From Proteobacteria bacterium UBA6920 (lineage in GTDB: Bacteria > Pseudomonadota > Gammaproteobacteria > SG8-11), in the NCBI GenBank assembly GCA_002448875.1, contig DKAS01000215.1, positions 10,637 through 24,606 of the forward strand: a stretch of 13,970 nucleotides of DNA. The letters are read 5' to 3'. Position numbers and translations under genes: made by a program. Under the pieces are notes generated by a model that searched no databases, was not told where the DNA came from, and saw only the letters and a program-made list of their open reading frames with translations. Shown one piece after another: positions 1 to 7,581 of this stretch; positions within the stretch are counted from its first letter, which is position 1, and every line of letters begins with the position of its first letter.

Positions 1-120
1 CTTACTTACCACGCACTCAGACCGCGCCCATACTTCCGCACATCGTTTACTGCGTCCGCAATGCCCAAGTTGCCCTTTAATCCGAATAAAGGCCTTGCAT
101 TCTAGGCGTCAAGACAGTAT
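1..120. other. Left-edge segment, no gene assigned
   Basis: No confident gene. One plus-strand frame is open from base 1 to a TAG at 103-105 (34 codons). One minus-strand frame is open from about base 112 down to the window edge, reading ...CKAFIRIKGQLGHCG... with several Cys residues. Neither has a visible start with a ribosome binding site. A 6 bp stem (CCTTTA 74-79 / TAAAGG 87-92, loop 7) lies just downstream of the ferric-reductase-like gene and could be a weak terminator, but no T-run follows it. The segment may be the edge of a neighbouring gene or of a repeat, which cannot be decided here. Confidence 0.3.
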
Positions 121-711
121 CTACACCGCCGCGTTTTGACGCCGCCTGGCTCGCGCCAGGCGCAAAACCGGCACCACCAGCAACAGTGTCACAAACGGAA
201 TATAAAATGGATCCTTCAGCGCCCGCGGCAGATAACTTTGCAGAAAGATCAGCCACAGGTACCAGGAGCCGAAGGTATGCAGCCTTTGCCAGCCACGGGG
301 CCCCAGCCATTGGCGCGGAGCAGCGAAGGAAGTGAGGGTCATGGCATAGATAAATACATAGGCCAATCCGCCGCCCGCCAGACCCACGGTGGTCAGCTTG
401 TCGACAAACGGATGGGGATACCACAGCGCCAGGGCGCCCAGGGCCAGTAAATGCCAGGTGTGCGACAACGCAAACGACACACCCAGATAGCGGCGATTGG
501 CTCGCAGCCAGGACGTAAGCGGTCGAGGAAACAGCTGGTACAGGCTGGCGGCGCTGAAAGCCAGGAGGAACAGCAACAACGAACAGCGGGCGGTGCTGCG
601 CAGCAGTGTGCGCACCGCGTCCTCGCCTGTCTGTATTCCAAAGATTACCGCCGTCATCACCAGCAACAGCAGGAATATCCCACCGGTCAGTCGCCACCCT
701 TGCACTTTCAT
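121..711 (-). CDS. Ferric reductase-like transmembrane haem protein
   Basis: Integral membrane protein of 196 residues with about six hydrophobic segments. It resembles the ferric-reductase-like transmembrane domain (the family of YedZ/MsrQ and NADPH-oxidase cytochrome subunits), which holds b-type haem and moves electrons across the inner membrane. Candidate haem ligands are the two His of SHTWH (residues 83-87) in the third helix and the His of QRLHTFG (about residue 145). Only the membrane domain is present; there is no FAD/NAD domain, so a separate electron donor is needed. Two ATGs lie 6 bp apart (717 and 711). AAGGA sits directly against the first and 6 bp before the second, so the second is preferred. 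The gene is divergent from the AIM24-family gene. Its partner and substrate are unknown; no msrP lies beside it. Longer open frames running antisense through the next gene are composition artefacts. Confidence 0.82.
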   Translation of the reverse strand: MKVQGWRLTGGIFLLLLVMTAVIFGIQTGEDAVRTLLRSTARCSLLLFLLAFSAASLYQLFPRPLTSWLRANRRYLGVSFALSHTWHLLALGALALWYPHPFVDKLTTVGLAGGGLAYVFIYAMTLTSFAAPRQWLGPRGWQRLHTFGSWYLWLIFLQSYLPRALKDPFYIPFVTLLLVVPVLRLARARRRQNAAV

Positions 712-804
712 GGTCATTCCTTTTTGCGTTATCACTGCGCCGGGAAGCTTGATTTTCAATCCTTTTTCCACCCTGTTCAAGCACTGCACACAGCGGCAGG
801 GACC

Positions 805-820
805 AGCCGCCGGTTCGGCT
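805..820. repeat. Small inverted repeat AGCCG/CGGCT
   Basis: AGCCG (805-809) and CGGCT (816-820) with a 6 base loop can form a short hairpin in the divergent region between the ferric-reductase-like gene and the AIM24-family gene. There is no T-run on either side, so it is not a convincing terminator. It lies just upstream of the candidate plus-strand promoter. Confidence 0.3.
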
Positions 821-828
821 CCCGTGGG

Positions 829-858
829 TGTACACAAACTCGCCGTTTCCGCTAAAAT
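829..858 (+). promoter_or_regulatory. Candidate sigma70 promoter for the AIM24/M48 pair
   Basis: TGTACA (829-834), an 18 bp spacer and TAAAAT (853-858) match the -35 and -10 boxes at 4/6 and 5/6. This would place the transcription start about 50 bp before the AIM24-family ATG. Inference from sequence match only. Confidence 0.35.
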
Positions 859-877
859 TGGCCTCTTCTCGTCTTCC

Positions 878-893
878 CGCGCCGGCCGGCGCG
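878..893. repeat. 16 bp perfect GC palindrome in the 5' leader
   Basis: CGCGCCGGCCGGCGCG is a perfect palindrome made only of G and C, lying between the candidate -10 box and the Shine-Dalgarno GGAG (905-908) of the AIM24-family gene. It has no loop bases, so it would act as a DNA site or a very tight RNA fold near the ribosome binding site. In GC-rich DNA it could arise by chance. Confidence 0.4.
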
Positions 894-915
894 CACAACC
901 CAATGGAGCAGCACC

Positions 916-1719
916 ATGGCAATGGACGTAATCGACTATCAAATCTACGGCACCGACATGCAGTTCGTGGAAATCGAACTGGATCCGCAGGAGGCGGCCA
1001 TCGCCGAGGCGGGCGCCATGATGTACATGGACGACGGCATCGAAATGGAAACCATCTTCGGTGACGGCTCGCGCCAGTCCAATAATTCCGGATTTCTCGG
1101 CAAGCTGATGGGCGCGGGCAAACGCCTGCTCACCGGCGAATCCCTGTTCACCACCATTTTCGGCAACCAGGCCACCGGCAAGCGGCGGGTGGCCTTCGCC
1201 GCGCCCTATCCCGGCCACATCATTCCCGTCGACCTGCGCAGCGTGGGTGGCAAGCTCATCTGCCAGAAGGATTCTTTTCTGTGCGCGGCGCGCGGTGTGT
1301 CCCTGGGCATCGCCTTCCAGCAAAAACTGGGCACCGGCCTGTTCGGCGGCGAAGGCTTCATCATGCAAACCCTGGAAGGTGACGGTCTGGCTTTCATTCA
1401 TGCCGGCGGCACCCTGCACGAGCGCACCCTGGCGCCGGGGCAGGTGCTGCGCCTGGACACCGGCTGCCTGGTGGCCCTGCAGCAGTCCGTGTCCTACGAC
1501 ATCCAGTACGTGGGCAAAGTGAAAACCGCGCTGTTCGGCGGCGAGGGGCTGTTCTTCGCCACCCTGCGCGGCCCCGGCAAAGTGTGGCTGCAATCGCTGC
1601 CCCTGTCGCGGCTGGCCGATCGTATTGTGCGCGCCTCGCCGGCGGCGGGCGGCAACCGTGTGGGCGAAGGCTCGCTGCTCGGCGGCCTGGGCGGCCTGCT
1701 GGACGGCGATAACCTCTGA
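916..1719 (+). CDS. AIM24 / TIGR00266 family protein
   Basis: A 267-residue protein of the AIM24 (TIGR00266) family, beta-rich proteins of uncertain function; the yeast namesake is a mitochondrial inner-membrane protein linked to membrane organisation. Family-like features are the N-terminal [17 protein letters not shown] (17-33), the GESLFTTIF segment (74-82) and the APYPGHI segment (96-102). Two related blocks, [16 protein letters not shown] (142-157) and [16 protein letters not shown] (206-221), show an internal repeat as expected for a duplicated beta fold. The tail is Gly/Leu rich. No signal peptide or membrane helix is seen. The start is supported by GGAG 7 bp upstream. The M48 peptidase gene begins 11 bp after the stop, so the two are probably co-transcribed. 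The biochemical role is unknown. Confidence 0.9.
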   Translation: MAMDVIDYQIYGTDMQFVEIELDPQEAAIAEAGAMMYMDDGIEMETIFGDGSRQSNNSGFLGKLMGAGKRLLTGESLFTTIFGNQATGKRRVAFAAPYPGHIIPVDLRSVGGKLICQKDSFLCAARGVSLGIAFQQKLGTGLFGGEGFIMQTLEGDGLAFIHAGGTLHERTLAPGQVLRLDTGCLVALQQSVSYDIQYVGKVKTALFGGEGLFFATLRGPGKVWLQSLPLSRLADRIVRASPAAGGNRVGEGSLLGGLGGLLDGDNL

Positions 1720-1730
1720 ACACATCGCCA

Positions 1731-2828
1731 ATGACCCAGCCGCGCATGACGTTTTCCGCTGTGTGTTTCGGCCCCGGGCTGCCGCCCGGCGGTCAGCGGG
1801 TCAGCGCGCGCGCCGCCGGCAGCGCCCTGGAAATCGATCTGGGCGGCGAGCGTCTGGAACGCATCGCCTGGTTCAAATTGCAGATCGCCGCCGGTGGCTT
1901 CGATCACCAGCAATTGCTGTTGTCCTGGTCCCAGGGCGAGGAGCAGTGGTCGCTGATGCCGACGGACGCCGCCGCCTGCGCCGCCCTGATCGACAGCGCG
2001 CCACCGGAAATGCAGGTGCGCCTGGCGGTGTGGAGCAGCCGGGTACAGCGCCTGCGCCGTAGGTTCCACCGCGGCCGGGCCGCGCTGGCCGCCATTGTCG
2101 CCGGCCCACTGCTGCTGTTGCTGGTATTCTGGTGGCAATCAGAGCGTATCGTCGGCTGGGTAGTGGAGCGAATACCACCGGCGGTGGAAAGCCAGCTGGG
2201 GCAGAGCACGCTGGACCGCATCGCCGCCCAGACACCGTTGCTCAACGACGGTCCGGCGCTGGCCATGGTGCGCGACATCGGCGAGCGCCTCACCCGCGGT
2301 TCACGTTATCAATACAAGTGGTACATCGCCCGCGATCCGCAGGTCAATGCCTATGCCCTGCCCGGCGGCTACGTAGTGGTAAACAGCGGTCTGCTGACCG
2401 CCGCCGACGACGCCGAGGAAGTGGCGGGCGTGCTGGCCCATGAAGTGCAGCATGTGGAGCGGCGCCACAGTTTGAAAACCATGGCCCAGCAGCTGGGATG
2501 GAGCGCTCTGCTGGCGCTGGTCACCGGTGACATCAGCAGCGAATGGTTGCAACTGGCCCAGCAGCTGGGTGGCCTGAAGTTCAGCCGTGATCACGAATCC
2601 GAGGCCGACCGTCTGGGCCTGCAGGCGCTGCTGGCCGCTGGCATCGACGCCGGCGGCATGCTGCGATTTTTCCGCAAGCTGCAAAGCCTGGACGGCGCTT
2701 CCATCAGCCTGCTGTCGACCCACCCGGCCACTGCCGATCGCCTGGCGGCACTGGAGGCCCTGCTGGCGCAACAGCACGGGCCGCGTCCCGAACCCCTGTC
2801 CTACCCCTGGCCGGTCACACTGGAGTAA
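1731..2828 (+). CDS. M48 family zinc metallopeptidase with N-terminal DUF7092-like domain
   Basis: A 365-residue membrane-anchored protease. Residues 1-105 form a small beta-rich cytoplasmic-type domain resembling DUF7092, often found before bacterial M48 peptidases. A basic stretch (109-116) is followed by one hydrophobic helix (about 117-135). The M48 catalytic domain follows, with HEVQH (237-241) giving two zinc His ligands and the catalytic Glu, and SEADRLG (290-296) giving the third ligand, E291. NAYALPGGYVVVNSG (206-220) is the substrate-strand region typical of the Oma1/BepA/LoiP group. Such proteases degrade or check membrane and envelope proteins. The start is the first ATG after the AIM24-family stop; it lacks a clear ribosome binding site and may rely on translational coupling. 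An ATG at 1746 is the alternative. The TAA abuts the stop of the convergent porin-like gene with no spacer. Confidence 0.9.
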   Translation: MTQPRMTFSAVCFGPGLPPGGQRVSARAAGSALEIDLGGERLERIAWFKLQIAAGGFDHQQLLLSWSQGEEQWSLMPTDAAACAALIDSAPPEMQVRLAVWSSRVQRLRRRFHRGRAALAAIVAGPLLLLLVFWWQSERIVGWVVERIPPAVESQLGQSTLDRIAAQTPLLNDGPALAMVRDIGERLTRGSRYQYKWYIARDPQVNAYALPGGYVVVNSGLLTAADDAEEVAGVLAHEVQHVERRHSLKTMAQQLGWSALLALVTGDISSEWLQLAQQLGGLKFSRDHESEADRLGLQALLAAGIDAGGMLRFFRKLQSLDGASISLLSTHPATADRLAALEALLAQQHGPRPEPLSYPWPVTLE

Positions 2829-3344
2829 TCAGAAGCGCAAGCCATAGTGCACGCTGATGTTGCTGATATCGGTGCCGCTGACGTCGTTGAACCAGGCAAC
2901 ACCGCCGCCCACCATCATATGCGCCGGCAGCAGGATATCCATACTCAGATCCACGTACGGGCTCACGCCGGTGTCATCGCCGATGTGTTCATTGAAAGCA
3001 TGCGCCACCGCCTTCCAGCCGAATAAACCGGTGCCGGCGTTGAGAATCACGCGCTTGATCGGAATGTGGGCGGTGACCCCCAGCATCTGACCATACACCT
3101 GCAGGTAGATATCTTCGTCGGTTTTGGCGGCGAACTTGTCGAACAGCACGCTGGAGGTATGCACCCCGACATAATCGTTGAAACGTAAACCACCGTATAA
3201 TCGCAGGGTGCCGCTTTCATGGAAGCGATCGTCGCTGGTGGCTGAACCGCCGGCGTTGATACCGAAATCCCACATTGGCTCGGCCTGCGCCGTCAGCGGC
3301 AGCACCGTCAGGGCAAGCAATTGTAACCATCGTGAACTACGCAT
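2829..3344 (-). CDS. Small outer-membrane beta-barrel protein
   Basis: A 171-residue exported protein. A signal peptide with basic start (MRSSR), hydrophobic core and AQA|EP cleavage site gives a mature protein from about residue 22. The mature part shows alternating hydrophobic/polar strands (for example the segments at 46-55 and 79-95) with many Gly and aromatic residues. It ends in ...SVHYGLRF, with a C-terminal Phe as recognised by the BAM machinery. This size suggests an eight-strand barrel. The ligand or function is not recognisable. The start is firm: GAGGAG lies 7 bp upstream and overlaps the TGA of the preceding lipoprotein gene, so the two form an operon and probably act in the same envelope compartment. 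Confidence 0.8.
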   Translation of the reverse strand: MRSSRWLQLLALTVLPLTAQAEPMWDFGINAGGSATSDDRFHESGTLRLYGGLRFNDYVGVHTSSVLFDKFAAKTDEDIYLQVYGQMLGVTAHIPIKRVILNAGTGLFGWKAVAHAFNEHIGDDTGVSPYVDLSMDILLPAHMMVGGGVAWFNDVSGTDISNISVHYGLRF

Positions 3345-3354
3345 ACTTTTCTCC

Positions 3355-4173
3355 TCACGGCACCAGATTGAAACGCACCACCCGCACCTGCTCGGCGACG
3401 ATGATGCCGCTGTTGTAGGCAGTGTCGAGCACGCCGCGCCGGCTGCGGGACAGTTTGATGGTCATATTGCAGGACGCGGTCAACCCCGGGTAGGCGCTGG
3501 CGAGAAAATTGGGCGGCAGGGTGTAGATCCCCGGATCGGTGCTGATATCGACCCGGTACGAGACATCCACGCTGTTGACGCAGGCGCCGTACACCAGCAG
3601 CGACATGGGATCGGCGTCGCCGGCAGGGTCCCAGGCGATAGTGATGCTGTCGCTGGCGTGGGAAAAGGTGGTGCCGCTGCCGGGGCTGGTGATCGCGAAT
3701 GCCGCCGGCATGGTGACGATGGATGCCGGCGCGTCCTTGCGATTGCCGGAGCGCACCAGACCGACGGTGAACGTGCGGCCGGCATAGTCACCCTTGAACC
3801 GCGCCGTGTACTGCCGACCGTACAGCGACCAGCTGCCTTCGGGTTCCAGACGTTTCACATCGCTCGACAGATCGCCGACCTGATCGAACAAATCGCCGTT
3901 GAAATCCAGGTCGGCAACGTCGCCGGCGGCGGAGGCGCGAAAATATTCGTCGCCCAGATCGACATAGACGTCGTTTGAAGTTACGGAAATATCCTGGGCG
4001 TAGGCCCGCACTTCCGTTTCGCTGCTGCTGCCGGCGCTGACGGTAATGGTTGCGTCCATATCGCTGGTCGCCACATCATCGCCATTGACCCACGAAGACG
4101 TGCTGCATCCCGCCAGGGGAAGCAGCAGCAACACCGGCAGACCAAACTCGATGATCGATGACTGATACCTCAT
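3355..4173 (-). CDS. Outer-membrane lipoprotein with Ig-like C-terminal domain, function unknown
   Basis: A 272-residue predicted lipoprotein. The N-terminus is a type II signal peptide with lipobox LAGC, lipidated at C23. Ser at +2 favours outer-membrane sorting. A Ser/Asp-rich linker is followed by a beta-rich middle section (about 40-150). Residues about 157-225 (AITSPGSGTTF..., SITIAWDP...) look like an immunoglobulin/fibronectin-type fold such as the Kre9/KNH-like module. Two Cys (around 200 and 238) could form a disulfide. The start has a modest GGGA site upstream. The stop overlaps the Shine-Dalgarno of the downstream beta-barrel gene (10 bp gap), so a lipoprotein/barrel partnership is inferred. 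No enzyme motif is seen. Confidence 0.75.
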   Translation of the reverse strand: MRYQSSIIEFGLPVLLLLPLAGCSTSSWVNGDDVATSDMDATITVSAGSSSETEVRAYAQDISVTSNDVYVDLGDEYFRASAAGDVADLDFNGDLFDQVGDLSSDVKRLEPEGSWSLYGRQYTARFKGDYAGRTFTVGLVRSGNRKDAPASIVTMPAAFAITSPGSGTTFSHASDSITIAWDPAGDADPMSLLVYGACVNSVDVSYRVDISTDPGIYTLPPNFLASAYPGLTASCNMTIKLSRSRRGVLDTAYNSGIIVAEQVRVVRFNLVP

Positions 4174-4277
4174 AATTTTCCCATTTCAAGTTGCTCAACG
4201 TTCTGCCGTCCAGCATACTCCCCGCGCTGGCGGAATCCCACCGGCAATTTTTGCGCGTGCCGATGCCATGCTCTGAC

Positions 4278-4297
4278 CGCGGCGCCGAACCGCCGCG
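4278..4297 (-). terminator. GC hairpin after the pteridine reductase gene
   Basis: A 7 bp perfect stem, CGCGGCG (4278-4284) and CGCCGCG (4291-4297) with a 6 base loop, lies 4 bp past the stop codon of the minus-strand pteridine reductase. It has no following T-run, so it may be a weak or factor-assisted terminator or only an mRNA 3' end stabiliser before the lipoprotein gene. Confidence 0.4.
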
Positions 4298-4300
4298 ACC

Positions 4301-5041
4301 TCAGCTGTTCAACGAGCGACCGCCATCGACGGTCAGCACCTGACCACTCATATAAGCCGCATCCTTGATCAGATACAGCGCGGCGCGCGCGATATCTTCC
4401 GGATGCCCCTGCCGCTTGAGGAAAGTGCGGGCGATAATCTTGTCGCGGGTCGCCTGGTCCATACCCTGCTCCGGCCACAATATCGCGCCGGGGGCGATAC
4501 CATTGACCCGCACCTGCGGCCCCAGTTCGCAGGCCAGGGCGCGGGTGAGCATGATCAAGCCAGCCTTGGCCACGCTGTACACCGGGTGGTTTTTCAACGG
4601 CCGTTCGCCGTGAATATCGACGATATTGACGATGCAGCCCTGCTGCTGGCGCAACAACGGCGCCGCCGCCTGCGCCAGGAAAAACGGCGCCCGCAGATTG
4701 GTGCCCAGCAGGTCATCCCACTGCTGCGCGCTGACGCTGCCCACCGGGGTGGGATAAAAGGTCGAGGCGTTATTGATCAGCGTATCGAGCCGCCCCCAGA
4801 CGGCGGCGGCGCGGGTGACCAGCGCCGGCAAGGCCTCCAGATCGAGGATATCCGCCGCCGCCAGCGCCACCGACTCCGGCCGCCGCGCCTGCAGTTCCCG
4901 CTGCAGCGCCTGCGCACCCTCGGCCGAGTGGCGGTAATGCAGCACGATATTGGCCCCCGCAGCGTGCAGCTCCCTGGCCACGTGCGCCCCCACCCGATGG
5001 GCGGCACCGGTAATCAGAACGACTTTGTGGGATAATGGCAT
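4301..5041 (-). CDS. Pteridine reductase (PTR1/FolM-type SDR)
   Basis: A 246-residue cytoplasmic NADPH-dependent short-chain dehydrogenase of the pteridine reductase class, which reduces dihydro-biopterin/folate compounds and can support tetrahydropterin or folate supply. The cofactor motif is TGAAHRVG (11-18), with the Arg in the TGxxxRxG form typical of PTR1 rather than the usual Gly-rich SDR loop. NNAS is at 90-93. The catalytic set is D142, Y155 and K159, with the Ser of ordinary SDRs replaced by Asp at the 13- and 4-residue spacing of PTR1 (Asp181/Tyr194/Lys198). APGAILWPE (183-191) is also class typical. The start is supported by AGGAA about 8 bp upstream. It is divergent from the MidA-family gene (76 bp apart). 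The physiological substrate is not known. Confidence 0.9.
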   Translation of the reverse strand: MPLSHKVVLITGAAHRVGAHVARELHAAGANIVLHYRHSAEGAQALQRELQARRPESVALAAADILDLEALPALVTRAAAVWGRLDTLINNASTFYPTPVGSVSAQQWDDLLGTNLRAPFFLAQAAAPLLRQQQGCIVNIVDIHGERPLKNHPVYSVAKAGLIMLTRALACELGPQVRVNGIAPGAILWPEQGMDQATRDKIIARTFLKRQGHPEDIARAALYLIKDAAYMSGQVLTVDGGRSLNS

Positions 5042-5117
5042 GGTGTTTTCCTAAAGCTCCTGCGGCCACTGTAACGAAAAAGACGCGCAAAAAGAATATA
5101 TTTGACGGACCTCCCCG

Positions 5118-6287
5118 ATGCCACCTGCCGATCCCACCCTGACCGCCGTACCACCGCTCCAACCCGAGGAGGCCGCGCAGCGCGATCGCCTGCTGGAAAC
5201 AATACGGCATGAACTGACACTCGCGGGCGGACGTCTGGATTTCGAACGTTATATGGAGCTGGCGCTGTACGCGCCGGGCTTGGGATATTACAGCGGCGGT
5301 CGCCGCAAATTCGGCGCCCGCGGCGACTTCGTCACCGCGCCTGAATTGTCGCCATTGTTTTCCCGTTGTCTGGGCGGACAGTGCGGCGAAGTGCTGCGCC
5401 AGCTGCCGGACGCTGACATTCTGGAATTCGGCGCCGGCAGCGGCAGCATGGCGGCGCAGATCCTCCTGACCCTGCGGGAACAGGGGCAGTTGCCCGGTCG
5501 CTACTGGATACTGGAACTGAGCGGTGAATTGCAGCAGCGCCAGCGTCAGACCCTGGCCGCCACCGTGCCGGATCTGTTGCCACGGGTCGGCTGGCTGCAG
5601 CAATTGCCCGTCGGTTTTCGTGGCGTCATCCTCGCCAACGAAGTGCTGGATGCCATGCCGGTACAGCGCTTTCGCATCACCGCCGACGGGCCGCGCTGGC
5701 AGGATGTCACCTGGGGCGATCACGGGCTGACCTGGGTCGACGGCGCGGCAGTGCCGGAGCCCTGGCGCCAGCGTTTGGACCCGCTCCCCGCCGGCTATGT
5801 TTCCGAAGTGGGTCGGCGCGGCGAAGCCTGGGTGGCCTCCCTGGCCGACTGCCTGCACGCCGGCCTGGTATTGCTCATCGACTATGGCTACGGTCGGGCG
5901 GAGTACTACCACCCCGACCGGCGCCACGGCACCCTGCGCTGTTACTACCGGCATCGCGCCCACGACAACCCGTTTCTCCTGCCCGGCCTGCAGGATATCA
6001 GCGCTCACGTGGACTTCACCGCCATCGCCGAAGCCGCCACCGGCGCCGGCCTGGAATTGATGGGTTACAGCCACCAGGCGGGCTTTCTCATCGGCGCCGG
6101 CATCGACCGCCACGCCGCCGACCTGCCGGCGGCGACGCTGCAGCAGCAGGCGGAACTGGCGCGCCAGATCCGTATCCTCACCCTTCCGGGGGAAATGGGG
6201 GAAGCGTTCAAGGTCATGGGCCTGAGCCGCGGATTATCTGACCAAATCACCGGATTCAACCCGGTGGACCTGCGCCACCGCCTATAG
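5118..6287 (+). CDS. MidA/NDUFAF7-family SAM-dependent methyltransferase (COG1565)
   Basis: A 389-residue class I methyltransferase of the MidA/NDUFAF7 family. The eukaryotic member methylates an Arg of a complex I subunit during assembly; the bacterial target is unproven. Features in order: GYYSGG and the FGARGDFVTAPELSPLF block (56-81), the SAM-binding loop ILEFGAGSGS (101-110), ANEVLDAMPV (173-182), VLLIDYGYGRAEYYHPDR (251-268), and the GTLRCYYRH and HDNPF...DISAHVDF blocks (271-300). All are hallmarks of the family, and the length is normal. No signal peptide is present. The start ATG has a GGAC site about 7 bp upstream. The next gene on the strand is 72 bp away, so co-transcription with the DUF5610-like gene is possible. 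Confidence 0.92.
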   Translation: MPPADPTLTAVPPLQPEEAAQRDRLLETIRHELTLAGGRLDFERYMELALYAPGLGYYSGGRRKFGARGDFVTAPELSPLFSRCLGGQCGEVLRQLPDADILEFGAGSGSMAAQILLTLREQGQLPGRYWILELSGELQQRQRQTLAATVPDLLPRVGWLQQLPVGFRGVILANEVLDAMPVQRFRITADGPRWQDVTWGDHGLTWVDGAAVPEPWRQRLDPLPAGYVSEVGRRGEAWVASLADCLHAGLVLLIDYGYGRAEYYHPDRRHGTLRCYYRHRAHDNPFLLPGLQDISAHVDFTAIAEAATGAGLELMGYSHQAGFLIGAGIDRHAADLPAATLQQQAELARQIRILTLPGEMGEAFKVMGLSRGLSDQITGFNPVDLRHRL

Positions 6288-6359
6288 ATCGGATGTCCCC
6301 CAACCAATGGCATGGATTCTGCTGCCTTTGGCTGTCATCCCCCGCTGCACGAGCTGACC

Positions 6360-6908
6360 ATGCAAATTCGCTCCTACGTTCCAACCACCACCGACCGCCC
6401 GAGCCAGGAGCTGTTGCCGCCCATCAACCAGGAAAGCAACGGCAACCCGCCGCGCCCCCAGCAGGAACATCCGCGCCAGCGGCCGGACCCCGCGGCCGCG
6501 CCGTCGCCGGACGCCACACTCAGCCTGCAGACCGGGGCGCAACCGCTGGTGCTGATGCTCAAGGTGACCGCCGACACGATTATTTCGGTATTCGAACTGC
6601 ATGAACGCCCCCCCGCCCCGCTGCCGGGAGGCGATGCGACGCTGGACAGCGCCGCCGCCCAGGTGGTGGGCCTGCTGGCGCGGGCCTTCCACACCTTCAA
6701 AATCCGCTTCAGCGACAGCGACAGCGAGCAGGCTACGGATCAATTCGTGGTACTGGCGCAGCAGGCCTTGGACGAGGCGCTGACGGAAGTGCAAAGCGTT
6801 CTTGCCCTGTTACGCAGCGATGCAGGCACCCTGGATACCCTGCTGGAAGACTTCAGATCGCGCCTGCGTCAGGGCTTGGAACGGGTGGTGGCGCGCATCA
6901 TCCTCTAG
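6360..6908 (+). CDS. DUF5610-like protein, function unknown
   Basis: A 182-residue soluble protein. Residues 1-70 are Pro/Gln/Arg rich and look disordered. From about 75 onward it is helical: VLMLKVTADTIISVFEL, an AAAQVVGLLARAFHTFKIRF helix, an acidic break (SDSDSEQA), then LAQQALDEALTEVQSVLALL and a final amphipathic helix. This helix-turn-helix layout and the ALDEAL/LDTLLED wording resemble DUF5610 proteins, whose role is unknown. No enzyme motif is present. The start is uncertain: ATG 6360 gives the form listed, while ATG 6312 would add 16 residues; both have weak ribosome binding sites. The stop lies 6 bp from the convergent gene. Confidence 0.7.
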   Translation: MQIRSYVPTTTDRPSQELLPPINQESNGNPPRPQQEHPRQRPDPAAAPSPDATLSLQTGAQPLVLMLKVTADTIISVFELHERPPAPLPGGDATLDSAAAQVVGLLARAFHTFKIRFSDSDSEQATDQFVVLAQQALDEALTEVQSVLALLRSDAGTLDTLLEDFRSRLRQGLERVVARIIL

Positions 6909-6914
6909 CGCCTC

Positions 6915-7421
6915 TCAGATGGAATCACCACGCTCCTTGAGGCGCTGCTTGTCCGCCGCCAGCGCCTTGCTCAGCCGCACCTCGTAGAGAAAACCTGCGC
7001 CCCGGCGCAGATCCAGGACACTGGCAGCATCTTCCCACTGCGTGTGCTTGACCTCGAAGCCGAAGTAGGCCTGGCTGTAAGTACGCGCCGGCTCACCGAA
7101 CTGCTCGCGCAGCTGGCTCAGCTTTTCGTCATAGGCGCTGTCGCTGTTCAAGGCGCGGTCGTAGATAATGAAGACCTTGTACAGCTTGCCCTTGTGAAAA
7201 TAATATTCCAGCCGGCGTCCATCCTTGGCCGGGGAAATATACACTTCGGGGTTGATTTCCATGTGTTCGGCGAACGCATGGCCCTTCTTGGGATCCGCTG
7301 GCACCACCGCGGTGAATTTCTTTAACTGACGCGGCGTCATCCCCCACTTCATGTCGTTGTAGCCCGTGGGCAACGGCGTGGTGGCCTGCAGCGCGGCGAG
7401 CAACAGCCAGCTGGCAAACAT
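6915..7421 (-). CDS. Secreted protein of unknown function
   Basis: A 168-residue protein with a short N-terminal hydrophobic stretch (MFASWLLLAALQA) that could be a signal peptide. It is followed by GYNDMKWGMTPRQLKKF, the WGM(T/S)xxxL opening seen in many small periplasmic proteins, then a compact alpha/beta region with LEYYFHKGKLYKVFIIYD and YDEKLSQLREQFGEP. No catalytic residues are recognisable and there is no Cys. The start is firm, with AAAGGAG 8 bp upstream. Its stop faces that of the DUF5610-like gene across 6 bp. The gene is divergent from the thioredoxin-family gene, with a 160 bp shared upstream region. Confidence 0.75.
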   Translation of the reverse strand: MFASWLLLAALQATTPLPTGYNDMKWGMTPRQLKKFTAVVPADPKKGHAFAEHMEINPEVYISPAKDGRRLEYYFHKGKLYKVFIIYDRALNSDSAYDEKLSQLREQFGEPARTYSQAYFGFEVKHTQWEDAASVLDLRRGAGFLYEVRLSKALAADKQRLKERGDSI

Positions 7422-7581
7422 ACTGTACTCCTTTACCGGCCGGCGGCGGACGGTCCTTGTGCGGTACTGCCCTTCACTTCCGGCCGCCCGATCGAGACGG
7501 ACCGCGCGCCGGCAAAGGTGGCAATCTCAAACGTAGTTGTTACTATCATACCGCCGAATGATAAACCGAAACGAGGTGAAT

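Noticed and set aside
121..1731. A 536-codon minus-strand frame covering the AIM24-family gene and the ferric-reductase-like gene
   Set aside because: Only its last 196 codons look like a protein. The rest is antisense to a well-supported gene, open because of high GC.
4770..6113. A 447-codon minus-strand frame opposite the MidA-family gene
   Set aside because: Low-complexity Ala/Gly/Gln reading with no family features, antisense to a clear methyltransferase.
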